This document shows positions 4,526 through 6,094 of a stretch of 6,094 nt of DNA, piece by piece. Below the pieces are notes generated by a model. That model searched no databases, was not told the DNA's origin, and saw only the letters and a list, made by a program, of their open reading frames with translations. The stretch covers positions 1 through 6,094 of the forward strand of contig JAAYXG010000295.1 in the NCBI GenBank assembly GCA_012516015.1, given 5' to 3'. How positions within the stretch are numbered: position 1 is the stretch's first letter; each line of letters begins with the position of its first letter. The translations under genes were made by a program, and so were the position numbers. Origin of the DNA: Lysobacteraceae bacterium (GTDB taxonomy: Bacteria; Pseudomonadota; Gammaproteobacteria; Steroidobacterales; Steroidobacteraceae).

Positions 4526-5017
4526 TTGCGCAGATCCAAAGGCACGCTAGCGGCAGGATTCATCGGCTGGCAGCTATTGAGCTTTGCGGCCGCAGTCGTC
4601 GGCGGCATTGCTTCCGCGGATGCGCCGGAGTTCTATCGGCAGCTCGTGCGTCCCGATTGGGCGCCGCCGCCACAGGCGTTCGCGCCGGTCTGGACCATTC
4701 TGTTCGCGCTCATGGGTGCCGCTGCTTGGCTAGTCTGGACAAGGCAGAGCGACGGCCGAACGCGCACGGCGCTCGGCCTCTTCGTCGTGCAGCTCGGCTT
4801 CAATGCGCTCTGGAGCTGGATTTTCTTCGTCTGGAGAAGCGGCGCCTGGGCGTTCGTCGAAGCGTTCGTTCTTTGGCTGCTCGTCGCCTCGACGGCGGTC
4901 GCATTCTGGCGGGTGCAGAAATGGGCGGCCGTTCTCTTGATTCCCTACTTGGCCTGGGTCACGTACGCGTTGTGCCTGACGTATGCCATCTGGCAGCGCA
5001 ATCCGCAGGCCTTGTGA
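4526..5017 (+). CDS. tspO: TspO/MBR family tryptophan-rich sensory protein
   Basis: The 163-residue integral membrane protein has the full TspO signature: FYRQLVRPDWAPPPQAFAPVW (residues 36-56), a Trp-rich second helix, VVQLGFNALWSWIFF (87-101), AVLLIPYLAWVTYAL (135-149) and the terminal IWQRNPQ (155-161). Five transmembrane helices fall near 8-29, 52-71, 81-101, 106-126 and 133-155, the normal topology and length. TspO proteins bind porphyrins and other hydrophobic ligands and modulate tetrapyrrole and stress responses in many bacteria; the role here is not shown. The start is TTG 4526: an in-frame TGA at 4511 blocks extension, AGG at 4517-4519 lies 6 nt upstream, and the first in-frame ATG would remove the first helix and the conserved PxW segment. 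Its stop is 3 nt from the end of the convergent aminopeptidase. Confidence 0.95.
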   Translation: MRRSKGTLAAGFIGWQLLSFAAAVVGGIASADAPEFYRQLVRPDWAPPPQAFAPVWTILFALMGAAAWLVWTRQSDGRTRTALGLFVVQLGFNALWSWIFFVWRSGAWAFVEAFVLWLLVASTAVAFWRVQKWAAVLLIPYLAWVTYALCLTYAIWQRNPQAL

Positions 5018-5020
5018 CTG

Positions 5021-6094
5021 TCACTCGTCGGATGTCCGCATCAGCGCATCGAGTTGCTGCACGAGTGGAATCTGGTAGAGCGGTCGCGCTTTGGCATAGA
5101 TCGCTCGCGCGCGCTGCGCTCCTTCGGGCGTCTCGAGCAGTGCCTCGTAGAGATCCTTGACGAGGATGCGTCGCCCGATGGACGTCAGATACTGCTCGAG
5201 TCGAGACCAGGCGGGCGCGTAATCGGCACCGATCGCAATCTTCAGCCAGCTATGCGCGACAGCGTTGTTCTTTGCGTTCGTCAAGTCGAACGCTCGATCG
5301 AGCTCGCGCAACTGCTCGGCCGTGATGTCGGGCGGCAGATTGTCCAAGAAGTGAATCCACTCGTGCGTCGTCCACTTCTCGGTCTCGAGCTCGCGCGCCG
5401 ACTTCGAGCCGGTGAGCCAAGCTCGCGATTGCTCATCGACTCGCGTGAAGGCATCCGAATGGGGCAGGACGGCGAAGGAGGGGATGCCGGGCTCGTCGAT
5501 CCATTCGCGCACTTCCGCTTTCGTCAGCTCGACGTCATCGCCCTGCGCCACGTGTTCCCAGAAGTACTCGAGGAACGTGTCCGTCGTGACGCTTTGGAAC
5601 GCGAACTTTGCGAAGTAGTCGTTGAGAAACGCATCGAGGCGGTCGCGGCCCAGACGCGATTCCAAGAAAGTGAGGAAGAGCTGCCCTTTCTCGTAGGGCA
5701 CGTCGGAGAAGCCGTCGTCCGGGTCCTGACCGCGCAGATCCACTCGCAACGCCGTCAGATCGCGCTTGCCCTCGGCTTCGAGGGCGGCGATGTCCCGTTG
5801 CAGCGATTGCAGACCGAGCACGTCTTCCATGGCGCGGCGCTCCTTGCCGTAGAGCGCTTCGATGATGCGCCGCTCGAGATACACCGTGAAGCCTTCGTTG
5901 AGCCAGACGCTGTTCCAGTTGGCGTTCGTCACGAGATTGCCCGACCAAGAGTGCGCGAGCTCATGGGCGATGAGCGCGACGAGGCTGCGATCGCCGGAGA
6001 TGACGGTGGGCGTCAAGAACGTGAGACGCGGATTCTCCATGCCGCCCCACATGAATGAAGGCGGCAGGATGAGCAGGTCGTAACGCTCCCACCG
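5021..6094 (-). CDS. M1 family zinc aminopeptidase, leukotriene-A4-hydrolase type, N-terminus missing
   Basis: The frame is open to the right edge, so only the C-terminal 357 residues are seen. Numbering from the edge, the exopeptidase motif GGMENP is at 17-22, and the zinc site HELAH (44-48) pairs with Glu67 in WLNEGF, giving HExxH-x18-E with catalytic Glu45. VPYEKG places the proton-donor Tyr at 134, equal to human LTA4H Tyr383. DPDDGFSD keeps the Asp375 equivalent but has Phe where LTA4H has Tyr378. The C-terminal helical domain typical of this branch follows (WIHFLDNLP, NNAVAHSWLKIAI, IYAKARPLYQIPLVQQL). In the carboxylate-binding loop GRRIL, the Arg563 equivalent is kept but Lys565 is Ile. 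The family removes N-terminal residues from peptides; export cannot be judged without the N-terminus. The identification is firm. Confidence 0.95.
   Translation of the reverse strand, partial: RWERYDLLILPPSFMWGGMENPRLTFLTPTVISGDRSLVALIAHELAHSWSGNLVTNANWNSVWLNEGFTVYLERRIIEALYGKERRAMEDVLGLQSLQRDIAALEAEGKRDLTALRVDLRGQDPDDGFSDVPYEKGQLFLTFLESRLGRDRLDAFLNDYFAKFAFQSVTTDTFLEYFWEHVAQGDDVELTKAEVREWIDEPGIPSFAVLPHSDAFTRVDEQSRAWLTGSKSARELETEKWTTHEWIHFLDNLPPDITAEQLRELDRAFDLTNAKNNAVAHSWLKIAIGADYAPAWSRLEQYLTSIGRRILVKDLYEALLETPEGAQRARAIYAKARPLYQIPLVQQLDALMRTSDE

Noticed and set aside
4510..5160. 216-codon plus-strand frame overlapping tspO
   Set aside because: It is out of frame with TspO, Arg/Ala-rich, and runs into the aminopeptidase antisense strand; TspO explains the region.
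5054..6058. 334-codon plus-strand open frame
   Set aside because: It is exactly antisense to the M1 aminopeptidase, whose zinc motif and domain blocks are unambiguous.
1..6094. A coherent new defence or biosynthetic system
   Set aside because: The genes belong to unrelated housekeeping or accessory families on alternating strands without operon structure; nothing ties them into one system beyond weak redox hints.

Overview
This is a GC-rich, densely packed stretch of bacterial chromosome. Third codon positions favour G and C, which produces many long spurious reading frames antisense to the real genes. The gene set is a leukotriene-A4-hydrolase-type M1 aminopeptidase, TspO, a 3D-domain secreted protein, a COG2388 acetyltransferase and an arginase-family protein, together with REP-like intergenic palindromes. 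It fits a proteobacterium, perhaps a gammaproteobacterium near Xanthomonadales/Steroidobacter. That placement is an impression from gene style and was not computed. I see no phage, plasmid, IS or CRISPR feature.

Layout. 1-677 is the 3' part of an alpha/beta hydrolase on the plus strand. 760-1044 is a small GNAT-like acetyltransferase on the same strand. 1045-1390 is a noncoding spacer of about 350 bp holding a REPIN-like double palindrome, a degenerate third copy of its arm and several short tandem duplications. 1391-1960 is an NADPH-dependent FMN reductase, meeting the minus-strand arginase-family gene (1962-2861) tail to tail. Divergent from the arginase-like gene, 3088-3573 encodes a protein with the outline of a peroxiredoxin but without the normal peroxidatic motif; the spacer between them holds a dyad that could be an operator. 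3628-4026 encodes an exported 3D-domain protein and converges, with overlapping stop codons, on a small glycine-rich membrane protein (4023-4382, minus). Divergent from that is TspO (TTG start, 4526-5017, plus), which ends 3 nt short of the minus-strand M1 aminopeptidase that runs off the right edge (5021-6094).

The genes look like mostly single-gene transcription units and not a pathway operon. Three consecutive convergent pairs meet with spacings of +1, -4 and +3 nt, leaving no room for ordinary terminators between them. A loose redox/stress theme (FMN reductase, peroxiredoxin-like protein, TspO) is possible but only inferred. The items most worth a second look are the motif-less peroxiredoxin-like protein, the arginase with Cys in place of a metal-ligand His, the REPIN-like element and the dyad at 3018-3041. 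I do not see convincing evidence of a wholly new multi-gene system.
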